Below are positions 32,401-44,400 of a DNA stretch of 64,000 nt, piece by piece. The DNA lies in assembly GCA_030062745.1 (NCBI GenBank), contig CP099841.1:4340001-4404000 (forward strand), in the 5' to 3' direction. The position numbers and the translations under genes were made by a program. Every line of letters starts with the position of its first letter. Position 1 is the first letter of the stretch. Source of the stretch: Capitulum mitella. Its lineage: Eukaryota > Arthropoda > Thecostraca > Pollicipedomorpha > Pollicipedidae. The notes below the pieces were generated by a model that searched no databases, was not told where the DNA came from, and saw only the letters and a program-made list of their open reading frames with translations.

Positions 32401-35400
32401 CCGCCGTCGGCCGGCGGCGGCTGCAGAACACCAGCCACAACCGCGGCCGACTGTGGTGCCTGCAGAACGCCAACCGTGGCCGACTGGTGCAAACGGCCGG
32501 CTGGCGCCCGCAGAACACCAGCCACAACCGCAGCCCGCTGGTGCAAGCGGCCGGCTGCGGCGTCCCGCAGAACAGAATCCCGCAGAACTGCCTGCAGAAC
32601 ACCAACCACGGCCGCGGCCGATTAGCGCGCCGGCTGGTGCCTGCACAACGTCAGCCACAGCCACGGCCCGTTGGCGCATGACACATCACACCAGCCACGA
32701 CCTCCGACACTCCAGCCGCAACCTACAACACACCAGCCGAGGCCGCAAGACGCCGCTTGCAGCCGGCTGGCGCGGACGGCCGACGGATGCCGCTGCTGGT
32801 GCGGCCAGCCGTCACCAGCCGGCACCAGCCGGTCACCAGCCGGCGATCCCCAGCTGGAACAGACAGCGATCGCCGGCGGGGACGGCCAAACGCCACCGGC
32901 CGAGCCGACGGCCGCCTTCTGCGGCGGTCAGGGCCCACAGCCGGCGCCCTCGTCCGGCCGACAATAACGACCGCCACCAGAGGGTGGCCGTCCGGAGCGG
33001 CGGGCCCAGAAATAGACAGCCGACCGTCGCCGTGCGCGGCGGGACCACCCCGGGCCGGAGCGTGGCAGGACCAGGCGTCCGCACGGACTCCACGATTCGA
33101 AGCGAGGCTCCAGGAACGTCACATCGATCCGCCGTGAGCGGTGCGACGGACGCTCCTGGTCGTCTCTCGGCACGTGCCGCGGCCAGGCCGTTCCCGGCGT
33201 CGCCCCGTCGCCGGCCGGCCGCGAGGGGCACACGCAGTTCGCCGCCGACGGGGCCGGAGGAGCTCCGCCGGCCGCAGCGCCGCCCGCCGTGACGGCCGGA
33301 GCCGCGAGTCCGCACAGACCGCGGCCGCCGCCGCCGCCGCCGGCTCCGGCGAGCTGTCGCGGTCGATGAAGCCGGCGTGCGGAGGCCGCGGCGGCTGGGC
33401 CCTCTGCCCGTCCCCTGCCGACGCGGACGGCGGCCGGAAACCGGGCTGACGCCGTTATCGGCGCGCACCGGCCGTCCTGCCGCCTGCGGCCTCCATCGCC
33501 GCCTCCAGCGACCCCGCAGAACCCGCTCGCTCCATTATCGCCGCGTCCGGCCAACTCCTCCGGCGGCGGCGGCCGGGGGCGGGCCGGCCCCGACCGCCAC
33601 CCTTCGCCCGGCTGGCGGTCATCCAGGCGGCGGCGGCCGCCGGCGCCGGGCCGGCAGCCGCCGCCGCCGCCGCCGCCACCGCATCCTTCCCACGCTAATG
33701 GGCACGCCATTGTGGGTCAACGCGGGCGACGGACGGTGCGAATTGTTACGCTCTGCCGCGGCGGCCGAGCAAGACGTCAGGCGCGGCAGCGGCGGCGCCC
33801 TCCGGTGGGGCCGGCCTGGCGGCGGCGCGTCAGAGCCGTCCCGACGCCCGGGAAAGACGCACGACAGGACGAGCTCGACGAGGCGGCCGCGACGCTCCGG
33901 CGCGCCCGCAAGGACGCGGACCGCGCGGCGACAGAGCGGCTATTCCACGGTCGTCAAGAAGCTGAAGCATCGCCGGCACCGCGGAGACCCGCGCGGCGGC
34001 GTCCGAGTCGACACAGCGCGCAGTCGCATGAGAATGAGCTCGCTACGGCCAATCGCGAGCCAGAGAGCGCTGGCCCCGACGCTACTTCTGTCCGGCGAGC
34101 CCGGTGGTAGAGCCCGTGGTAGAGTCGGTGGTAGAGTCCGTGCTAGAGCCGGCGGCAGACGCAGTGGTTACAAAAGCGGCGACAACAGGTCGTGCGCAAT
34201 ACGTCAGGACGTCCAGCGCGGGGCAGCCCGACAACAGGCCCTGGTTAGACCGGGGGCGTGCTTTGTACGTGCTCAGGCCGGGAGGCCGCACACAAAGAAC
34301 GCCCCCAGACGGCACGCTCGCGCCGCGCGGGCGTGCCGCGACGCGACGTCGTGTCCTGAACCGCACGGCCCACGGAGCAGGCAGGACCCGCTCCAACGAC
34401 AGGCAGCCCACGGTGCGGTCTTTGTAGGATGGCTCTCATGTTATTAAGGATGGAAACAAGAAATTACGGCTGGTCATTGCCGAAACGGCTGCAGCGGAGG
34501 GTGATTTACGACTGAGCTCATTTGCTGCAGTTATGAACATACAAACAAGCTTACGAGAATAATGAGATCACATTTGTCTCCGCAAACTAGCGCACAGAAC
34601 TATTCGTTATCGTTCTGGCCACGAACGTTCGCACAAGGCAGCCACGTTGGCGCTGATTGATGTCTCATTGCAGTGCTAGTCATCGTGTTCTTGCCGAAAA
34701 CCCCCAGGGTCTTGGCGACCGATCACCAGGCACTACGTGCAAACGTCAAGCTTTCCCAATACCGCCGTTCGGAACCCTGCCGATGTCCGGACGAAACACA
34801 GACAAGAGGCCCCACGAGACGAAGACTAGGCCGGGAAGACGGCCGCACGCGTCCTGCGCGAGCCGCCGACGTGGCATCCATCAGAGACGTCTGCGCCGCC
34901 CGCCCCGGCCACCCGCGCAGCCGCCGCCGACGACGCATTACCGGCGGCGGATCGCGGCGGCCGCGTGTCAATATTATCCCGCCGATCGCTCCATCTCCCG
35001 CAGTCGCCGCCGGCGACGCATCGACCGCGGCGACACGCCGGCGTCGACGACCGTCGACCTGATTAGCCGACGGCGGCGGACACGGAGCTCGCGGCCGCCG
35101 CCGGGCGCCGGCGCCGGCGCCCGGCACGTGCCCGCCGGCGGGGCCGCCGCAGGTGCACGTGGCACGTGCCGGGGCGGGTCCGGCGCTGCTCCGGCCCGGC
35201 CCGCGCGTGCCGCGGCGTGGGCCGGCCCCATTCGGCGGCGCGCGCCCGCCGGCAATGGTCGGATCCGGCCGCTCCGGTCGCCGGAAGTCGGCCACAAAGG
35301 CGACGGCGGCCGGGCCGGCGGCGCCGGACGTCGGCACGCGACGGCCGGCATCGGGATCCGGCCGACCCCGAGGGGGGTGGCACGGAACCCCTCATGGAGG

Positions 35401-38400
35401 GGACACCGCGGCATGGACCGACCCAGAGGGCAACGCGGTGACCGACTCACGGGGGACACCACGGCACGGACTGACCCGCAGGGGATACAACACGAGCCGA
35501 CCGACAAGAGGCACCACGGCACGGACCGACCCAGAAAGGACACCGCGGCACGGACCGACGCACAGGGCAATGCGATAACCGACTCACAGGGGGCACCACG
35601 GCACGGACAGACTCCAAAGGGAGTGCCGCGACACGGACAAACCCAGTGGGGGCACCGCAGACAGAGAAGATCCAGAGGCGGCACGATAATACGGACCACC
35701 GGCCCACGCGCGGGGCACCGCTGCCACGACCAACCCACAAGTGCCATCGACTACACGCGATGAAAACCGACAGAAGGGGTGCGGGCACAAGTAAGGTGGA
35801 TGTGCGCACAGTGCTGGACGGGGTGGGACAAGTGCGCGTAATGCACCACAGAAAAAAAAACGCGTCGAAGAGCGGTATTTATCGATGAATGTGCGATAAG
35901 GTCCGCCTGAGTGGATTAATCGGAGCCCATCAGCGGGCGGCGGCAGATGGCCGAATGAGGAGTGCCGGAATGCACCGGCCGTCGGAACAACACCTGGCGC
36001 GGGAACCCTCGCTCGCCAGCCGAGCCGAGACCTCTCGACAACCGTCTCCGGCCGTCTGAGCCGGCTCGGCGGCGCCGTCCTTCGCGGCTGCGGTCGGCCC
36101 ACCTCGGAGACCGCGCTCCCCGGCGGCCATTCAGGGCAGTGTGGGCTCGGTGGTGGCTCCTCTGGACGAGGCAGGATAGCCCTGAGTGTCCGACCCCAGG
36201 CAGGGCAGCCCTGGGTGTCCGACCCGAGGCAGGGCAGTCCTGAGTGTCGGACCCGAGGCAGGGCAGCCCTGGGTGTCCGACCCGAGGCAGGGCAGCCCTG
36301 GGTGTCCGACCCGAGGCAGGGCAGTCCTGAGTGTCCGACCCGAGGCAGGGCAGCCCTGGGTGTCCGACCCGAGGCAGGGCAGCCCTGGGTGTCCGACCCA
36401 GAGGTCGACCCGAGGCAGGGCAGTCCTGAGTGTCCCACCCGAGGCAGGGCAGCCCTGGGTGTCCGACCCGAGGCAGGATAGTCCTGAGTGTCCGACCCGA
36501 GGCAGGGCAGCCCTGGGTGTCCGACCCGAGGCAGGGAGCCTGAACGTCGGAGGCCCGGCAGGGCAGTCCTGAGTGTCCCACCCGAGCCCTGGGTGCCGAG
36601 GCAGGAGGCAGCCCTGGGTGTCCGACCCGAGGCAGGGCAGCTCTGAGCGCCCGGCAGGCAGGGGACGGCCGGGCGAACAGTCAGGTCGCGGTCGGGGCAC
36701 CGCGGCAGCCGTCGTCACAGACGGCCGCTGACGGCAGAGACGACCGGCCGGAGAGGCCATTTCTCTCCGCCGCCTGCTCGCCGTCATCCGTCACCCGTCG
36801 TGACGGTGCCGGCCGCCAGTCATCGCGCCGCTCTGTTTCGCCTTCCGGCCCATTTCGAAATATGCCAGCCGTCCGAGGGCCGGATATTACCCGTCGTCTG
36901 GGGGAAGTGGCGGAAAGTGGCATCCGTTTCCCGCTCAGATGCGCGGATGCAAAATTGGCTCGGCGATGGCCTGCCAGAGCCGGCGGCTCGACCAGACCAG
37001 AAGGCCCTGAGGAACGCTCGGTTCTCAAAGGAGAAAAGACAAACAACAAACTGACCAATTCTTTAGAGTGGCTTTGCCGGTGTTATCCGCAACAAATGAG
37101 CTGTGTTCCACGAGCGAGTAGAGCACACCCAATGCCTTTCTCGTTTCGACGTCCCCAGTTCGGCTTGTCTCGGGTAGTCCCGCCCATGGGCGGTTCCCAT
37201 GATGAACATCGCCACCAGCCGAATACTACACCTTCGCCCTGCCCATACCTGTTCGCGCTTCCACGGGGCCGTAGGCGGGCGCCGTCGTCGTGGTAGCCGT
37301 CCGGCCGACCCCTGACCCCCCCCCCCGGACGGGTTATGGGGGTCGTCGGCCGGGACGGCGCCAACCTCAGCAGTAATAGCCGCCCCGCCGGTCCGCGGAG
37401 GCCGCCGCCGCCATTAATTTCAATCGGTCGCCGCCCGCAGGGCAGGCCCGCCGACGGCACGGCGCACGTCACACCGGCGGGTCCCGAGGTCACGTCAGGT
37501 CACCGGCGGGCCCGCGCTGTGACGTCACGTCGACGGGTTGCACAGTTGCGTCAGGGAGACACTATAGCCAGATCCGTCCTCGGGCACGCAAGGAGCACGC
37601 CGAGGGTGTGGATCAGCCGAAGGAAAAGGGACAGTTCGCAATCGGTTACTCAATCAGTCTAATTCAGTTGTGTATCACAAGCAAACAGGTAATGTACCAA
37701 TTTGCCAAGATACTCTAAACGATTTTGACCCATACACATTTAAATGAATGGCGATAGCTGTCAACAGCGTGAACAATGGGCACGTATTCTAAAATGAGCC
37801 TACGTATCACGTACAGCTTCCGGAACAGGCGGAAAGAGAGCAGATTTCATCAGCAGAGACATCGAGGCCTGGTCAGACCAACTTTCGATCGTATTTCGTC
37901 GGAGACATCGAGAAACGAGGGCACATCAGAATACCCTGGCAAACCAGAAATTGTCCGACCGACGTCCTGTCGTCCCAAAAAGAAAACCGCTTAACAAAGC
38001 GTGCCCGTCTCGTAAGGTGATGGTCTCCCACACAAGATGATGACAAGCAACGCAAGACGACGGTCCGCCACGAAGGGCCGCGATCCGCCACAAGGGATGA
38101 TGGTGCTGACGCGTTAGCCGTGATGCGCGCTAACACGGGCCCCGCGCGGTGACAGCCCTCGGACCCGCCACCTCCGCAGATTTCCTGGCGGAGCGCGCCG
38201 CCGCCGTCACACGATGACAGCCCAGTCTCATAAGCGACGCGTCAGCCGACAAACCAGTCACATTAACCGCCGGCGCCGTCACCGGACGTGACGGCCGCGT
38301 GACTCCCTGGCGGGCCCGTCACGTCCGGTTAGCAGCCGACAGCCGCGAGTGACCGATGCGGGCGCCGCCGCCAGAAATTCGGAGCAGACTCTGCTCCGAG

Positions 38401-41400
38401 GCCGGCAGACGTCGGCGACGACGACCGAAAAACCGAATTCGAGGAAACAGATCGTCCGACTTCGCGTCAACACGGGTTGGCGGAATCCGCGGGTCATTTC
38501 ACGCTCACAATGATCTCCGTTCCGGCTATCCGCGGACTGCTGGAGAACCAACAGCGCGCCGCCGCCGGATTAAAACGGACATGTCATAAATCCCGGAGAG
38601 GGCTCCCGTGCCCACCGCACGGACCGTTACCGGGTCGTCGGCGAGGATGTCACGAGCCGGTGACGGGCCTGCTGATGACTGGTGACCGGTGCCGGACCAC
38701 TGGTGGACCAGACCAGGGCCGGCCGCGGCCACCACCGACAGGGCCCGACACAGACCGGACAGTGACCAGACGGAGCGAGCACGGACAGTGGAAGGGGAGT
38801 GGACAGGGAGTGGACAGAGACCGGACAGAGCGGACGGAGACCGGACAAAGGTGGACAGAGATGGACAGAAGTGCACAGTGTCGAGACCGACTAGACAAGC
38901 AGCCGACAAATAGCGGACATAAGGCCTATACGGAGTGCCGGCAGAGAATCCTCAGAGCAGACTACGAGCCCACAGAAAGCCGAACGACAGCTCACAAAAC
39001 GCCGGAAACGAGCGAACGGTGGACACAGTCGACAGAACGCAGAGTGCCGACAGAGACCTACCAAAGCACCAACAGGATCCCAGCCCGAATGCCTTCAGAG
39101 CACCGGCAGTCTGGACCGAGTGGCACATAGATGAGAACGAATGGTTACGGAGCACCGACACGGCCATCACCGAGTAGCTACAGAACGTCCACCGAGCGCG
39201 ACGAAGTGCCGACCGAGTGGCTACGGTGCGGCGACAGACCCTGGACCGATTCCCCACGGCGTGCCTGGAGAGTGGCGACAGCACGCCGACAGGGTCCAGA
39301 TCGAGTAGCCAGAGTGGCCACAGACCCCGCAGAGTGCCCAGAGAGCGCCGACAGCGTGGCGACCGGCCGCAGATTGGCTGCCGCTGTACCGGCTGCAGCC
39401 GCCGACTGATGGCCGCCGGACCGCCGCCGGCAGGCCGGGGGGGGGCCTAATGAGCACGTCGCTCCGTCCCGACCCGCCCGGCCTTCCGATCAGTTGCACA
39501 TGGTCGATGCGGCGGCGGACGGGCGGGCTGCCAGCGGCCGGCCCCGCCCTGGCCGCGGGGTCAAGGTCACCGGGCGGCCGCAGGAGACCGATGTCGGCAT
39601 CATCAAGACCCACATCGTCATGGCCAGATCGAGCCCCGAGACGGACGACTTCGGCGAATAAATATTGTCACAGCCAACAAGATAACACGGCCAAACCCGA
39701 CCGGCATCGTTATGGAAGCACCCGAAATTCGGAACACTCGGCGTGAGCGGCGGGTCGTAGCCGGACGACACGGCCGCAGGCGGCCGGCAGCGGCAGGGCG
39801 ACGCGTCGCAGCGGTCACCGCACGGCCTCGGTCGGCCTCGTCCGCCGCCCGGCGCCGTCACGGCGGCCGCTCCGCCGCGCGGCCGGCGGTAACCGGCACC
39901 CCCGCCCTCGGCGCCGCGCCGGCCCGATGAAGTCGTGTCGGCTCGATCGGCGGCGGCGGCGTCCGCTCGAGCGGACAGCGGCGCTCGGCCGCGTCACTGC
40001 CGGCCCGTCGCCCGGACACGCTCCAGCGGCGGCGGCGGCGGCCGAGCGGCCCCGCCGACGGCAGAGGACCCGCCGACGGCAGAGGAGCCGCGTCACGACC
40101 GCCCACCGCCGCGACACGGCGACGGCCGCTGCTCCGGACTGTGGGTACATGGTCCAATGTCACAACACCTTGAACAGCGCTTAGTGCTACGGAGCGACGA
40201 GACGAACAAGTCGTAAGCCCAAGTCCGACAGAACCACGTGACTGTTGTACTGGGGTTCTCATGTCCCTAAAAGCAGTTTCGTTGGGGCCGGGTACACACC
40301 GCAGATCACGAAACACGTGACTGAAAGGAAACGAAACCTGACGTGTTAACTTCGTCCGGCACGACATCCCAAGTCACCTAACACAGCATGTTAAACGAAA
40401 GAATTCCTGCATGACCGAGCCAAACCTGCTGGCCCACGTCGCCTGATACCGCCCACGTGCGGCCGGTGAGCATGTCAAACTGTACTGGCGCCGAGACCTG
40501 ATCGACAGATTTCGCCGAGGCGGCGGCGCGGTCCAGTTTAAGTCCGACCAGTCCCGGCTAATGAAGCCGGACGCAGTGGAGCCGCTTTACCGCGCGGGCC
40601 CGGTGCGCCAGTCGGCGCCGGTTGCCCGCGCGCCACGCGCCGCGCTTTCGCCGCCAAATGGACCAAGTTGCCGGTCGCCGCGTCCGGACTTTCTACCGCG
40701 ATTGGCCGGTGGCCTTTGCCGGGCCATTTCTGGGGCAGACCGCCGGCCGACTGTTTTTAAAACCAGTCCCGACGAGTCCATTTGTTCACGGCACTTTCTC
40801 GGAATGAAATGCCAGTTGCCGCGTGCTGCTCAACTCGTACAGGATTACTTTATCCTTTCCGTAAACGAGACCCACAGACTAAGGAAGTTCACGGAGCCGG
40901 AGACACCACCGATGGTGGAACTGCTTGGAGACAACTAAACGACATAAATGTTTAGTTGTCTATCTAACAAAATCTAAAAAAAACGACAACGAAAAACATA
41001 AATGGAACAACCCCACCCACTCAAGAAATCGTCCCGGAATCCATTTTCAATGAAGGCCCTGCAGCGCTGTCAGCCACAAAACGGCATCAATTTCTAGTGA
41101 CGCGGCACACAATCAGGAAAATGCATCTTACTGTTCATGCTGGCGTCGTGCACCATTGAGGAAGTTTCCGAGAAGGGTGTGGAAAAATCGGCTCCATCAG
41201 TCTCCGTTGTTTTCAATCGCAGGACCTTGAAGAAGTGACGCGAAGGGAAAATGGATGGTGATGCAAGCTTAGTAAGACCAGCTGGTTCCGTAAGGTTCAT
41301 CTTGCCCCAACTCTAGTGTGTCTGCAGCTCTGTTACCAGCGACTAGACGGGAGGCCAGGATCGTGGGGAAATGTAGCTCATCTCATCCATCAGTCCCGTG

Positions 41401-44400
41401 TTTGTGCTGTGTGCGAGGCAGGGAGTATTACACACATTTATGCGAAACTGCTTAACCTTTGTCCAGCAACGCTTACAATGACCGTCGCCAGTATATGCCA
41501 TCTGGCTGCCTTCGACAGCACGGAGGCCGTACGATGGACTAGTTATTTCCAAAATTGACGTGAGAGAGATATAAAACAAGAACGAGGGTGTAACAACGCT
41601 TAAAGCGTTTGCCACACGGTGTCGACCTTGTCCGCACCACAATTTCTCCATGACGTGTCCTCGAGAAGAAGGTGTTAGGTCAGCAACCTGTCGGTACAAA
41701 CCTCAAATATTCAGAAAACACGTCAAAGGGTTCGAAACTCGGCTACGCAGAATTTCAGAGGCGATCGGAACAGTCGTTGTGGGGCAACTTCCGAAAAACC
41801 CCAACAAAGATTGCACTCCCCTGCTCTGGTGAAGATTAAATGGAAAACCAAAAAACTTTCATCTGTCAATGGAATGGCAACATAAATGACTACCCGCGAC
41901 ATTAGCACGAATGACAGACCATCACTTGGGGTTGTCCATCATACATTCAGTCTATCAGCTCCTCCGTCTGGGTTTCACTGCACCGTGACGCGATGCCTGT
42001 TGTCGCTATCAATCAGAAATTACACAAGTCCCTCAGACCTGGATCATCCACATGCCTCTGCAGCCTGCAGTACCCCGGGCAGGTTCGAATGGGATGAATA
42101 TTTATATTCCGGACTTTAAAACAAATACTTGGGAATGCCTGGAATGTGCACATACTTGAAAATGTCTTCATATAGGTATGGAGAACACATGTGAGATAAA
42201 AATCGTGATTTCTTTTCTAAAATGTCTCCCACTCACCTACATGAACTTTACAATGTCAGCTCTTGTTCTTCATAAACTGGCCATTCCTTTCCCCAACAAG
42301 AAGACAATCTAACAGATGGTTTCATGTGGCTTACCAGGTCCATGGTTTCTTAACCTCTTTAAGTAAATGAAAGAAACCAAACAGTTGAAAACAATGTCAG
42401 CCACTGGGTCAAACAGAAATAACAGAATAAACAAGAATGTGCTGAAAACATCCTTTTTGAAAATAAAGGAAATTCAGATTAAGAAATATGAAGTGCAGCA
42501 TTTACTGAAAACTTAGCAAAGACAAAACAAGGTACATATTCGATATAAAAATTTACTCTCACTCCACAGGAAGTGAAACAAATTGCAGTTTCCCAAGAAA
42601 TGGTTCTTGCAGCCTCTGTGTTTGTATGTGTGATTATTTGAGGATATAAAGCAGCAAATAACTAATGCTCCTATTTTCAACCTTCCACAGTTTCTATTCA
42701 ATCAATGCTGTTGCAATGATACAGCTTCTGCAAAGCAGGTATTTTTTACCCATTGGCACAGACACAAAAGAACAATATAAGTTATATGATGCTAAAATGC
42801 ACACAACAAATCAAGGATTTCAATATGCTGAACCAGAGCACATCAAAACTGATGAAAACAGCACATCTGTCCACATGACTCATCTGCTTCCTCACTAACA
42901 GCCCTGTGCATGAGGATGTGCCATTAGTAGTGAACAGAACATTTCAGTTTCTTGGTAAAGGGCTATACCACATTACATCTCACAATGAGTCAACATCAAC
43001 AATTGACAGCTACAAGTAAAGCAGCATGCAAAACAATTTTTGGTAACATAGGCAATGCCCAAAACTACTCCAACACCACCAGCATGGTCTGACTTGGTAC
43101 AAAGGTTCATGGAAATCATTAAAAATGGAACCAATCCAGACAAAAACCAAATTTCCCAAAGAAAAACATCCAGCCTTCTGTGCCATGAGTAAGATGGCAT
43201 ATATCATTTGCCATGATGATGGCATTTGCACTAGCAAAGGCAATGCAGTAAAAACCAGCAATGCTTGTTTTAAAAAGGAATGGAAACTGAACTCCCTTAT
43301 GATGCAAGACAAAATTCAGGTCCTAAGTATTCCACTCACACCTGTCATAACAGCAAAAGGAATGACAAGGATGAAATTCAGACACACACAGAATGGCAGA
43401 CAAAACAATCTACATTCCAACCAATAACAAGCATGTATGTAAAAATGTGCATTTACAAAAGCTGTAAACATGTGAACAGCAGTGCATTTATGCTGAAGTG
43501 TGATGATATTTGCACTCTTTCTTGTCACATCACACCAAATATTTTTTACTCAGAAACAGGTAATGAAAATATTTTCTCTTCCTGTACTGTAGTCAGACTT
43601 CAGAAACATCCATAAAATTATGGTGACAGTATTCAAATTCTTTGCAAGAGACACACCAAGAAAAGACAAGAAGACAACAAGACTATCCTTGACATGTACA
43701 CACAAATTTCAATTTCTTCCTGGCTGTGCAGGCTTCTGCCATGGCCTAATGCATGTCCCTCTTTTTCCCTCTTCTTTTACTAGACTGCCTCCACACCCTG
43801 GCAAAAAGTTGACACAAAAAAGCATGTCTTTCATACAACAGAAGAGCAATTACCATTACAAGATATCATATTGCAAATAAGCCAATTAGTTGTAGCAAAA
43901 ATTCATTTAGCATCTCTGAGTACATGTAAAAACATCTTGACATAAATCACCCTAAGCATCTGAATGAGATTTCTGAACTACTGGCACAACCATTTCAAAA
44001 GGGCATTACTGTAGTGAGGCATAGAAGCCCTCCAAACATTCTGTTGTTTTGGTGCAATAATTACATGCAATAAACATCTTATGACATGACTCTACAGATT
44101 TCTTTAATTTCCTGCTGCAAGAAAAGGGGACCTTAACCCCAGTATAAACATCAGCAGCCCATGGGAATATAATGATGTTCAGAAAACCATGATGGACATA
44201 CTAATTTTCTGGTGCAATGTCATGCTGAGCATTCCATACAATGAACTGTATGTTACCAAATGAATTATGCACACTGATAGAGCATCAACAGCCCCTCAGT
44301 ACACACTAATTAAGCACACAGCCACATATGAATCCCATGCTATGACATCAAACTAGCAGGATTTCCTGTTAGTACAGACATGTAAGGAATCAAGTCTTAC

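Noticed and set aside
31667-33292. 541-codon open frame on the plus strand, the longest in the window
   Set aside because: It is Pro/Arg/Ala/Gly low-complexity sequence in very GC-rich DNA, overlapped by equally open frames on both strands, with no domain, inside Homer intron 1. Stop codons are simply rare at this composition.
35584-36787. Minus-strand frames with repeated [11 protein letters not shown]-like peptides
   Set aside because: The peptide repeat is the translation of the 29-bp minisatellite. There is no start context, splice support or conservation.
42665-43880. ORFs inside the CpG-free block
   Set aside because: Peptides have no recognisable family and appear on both strands at the rate expected for this composition.
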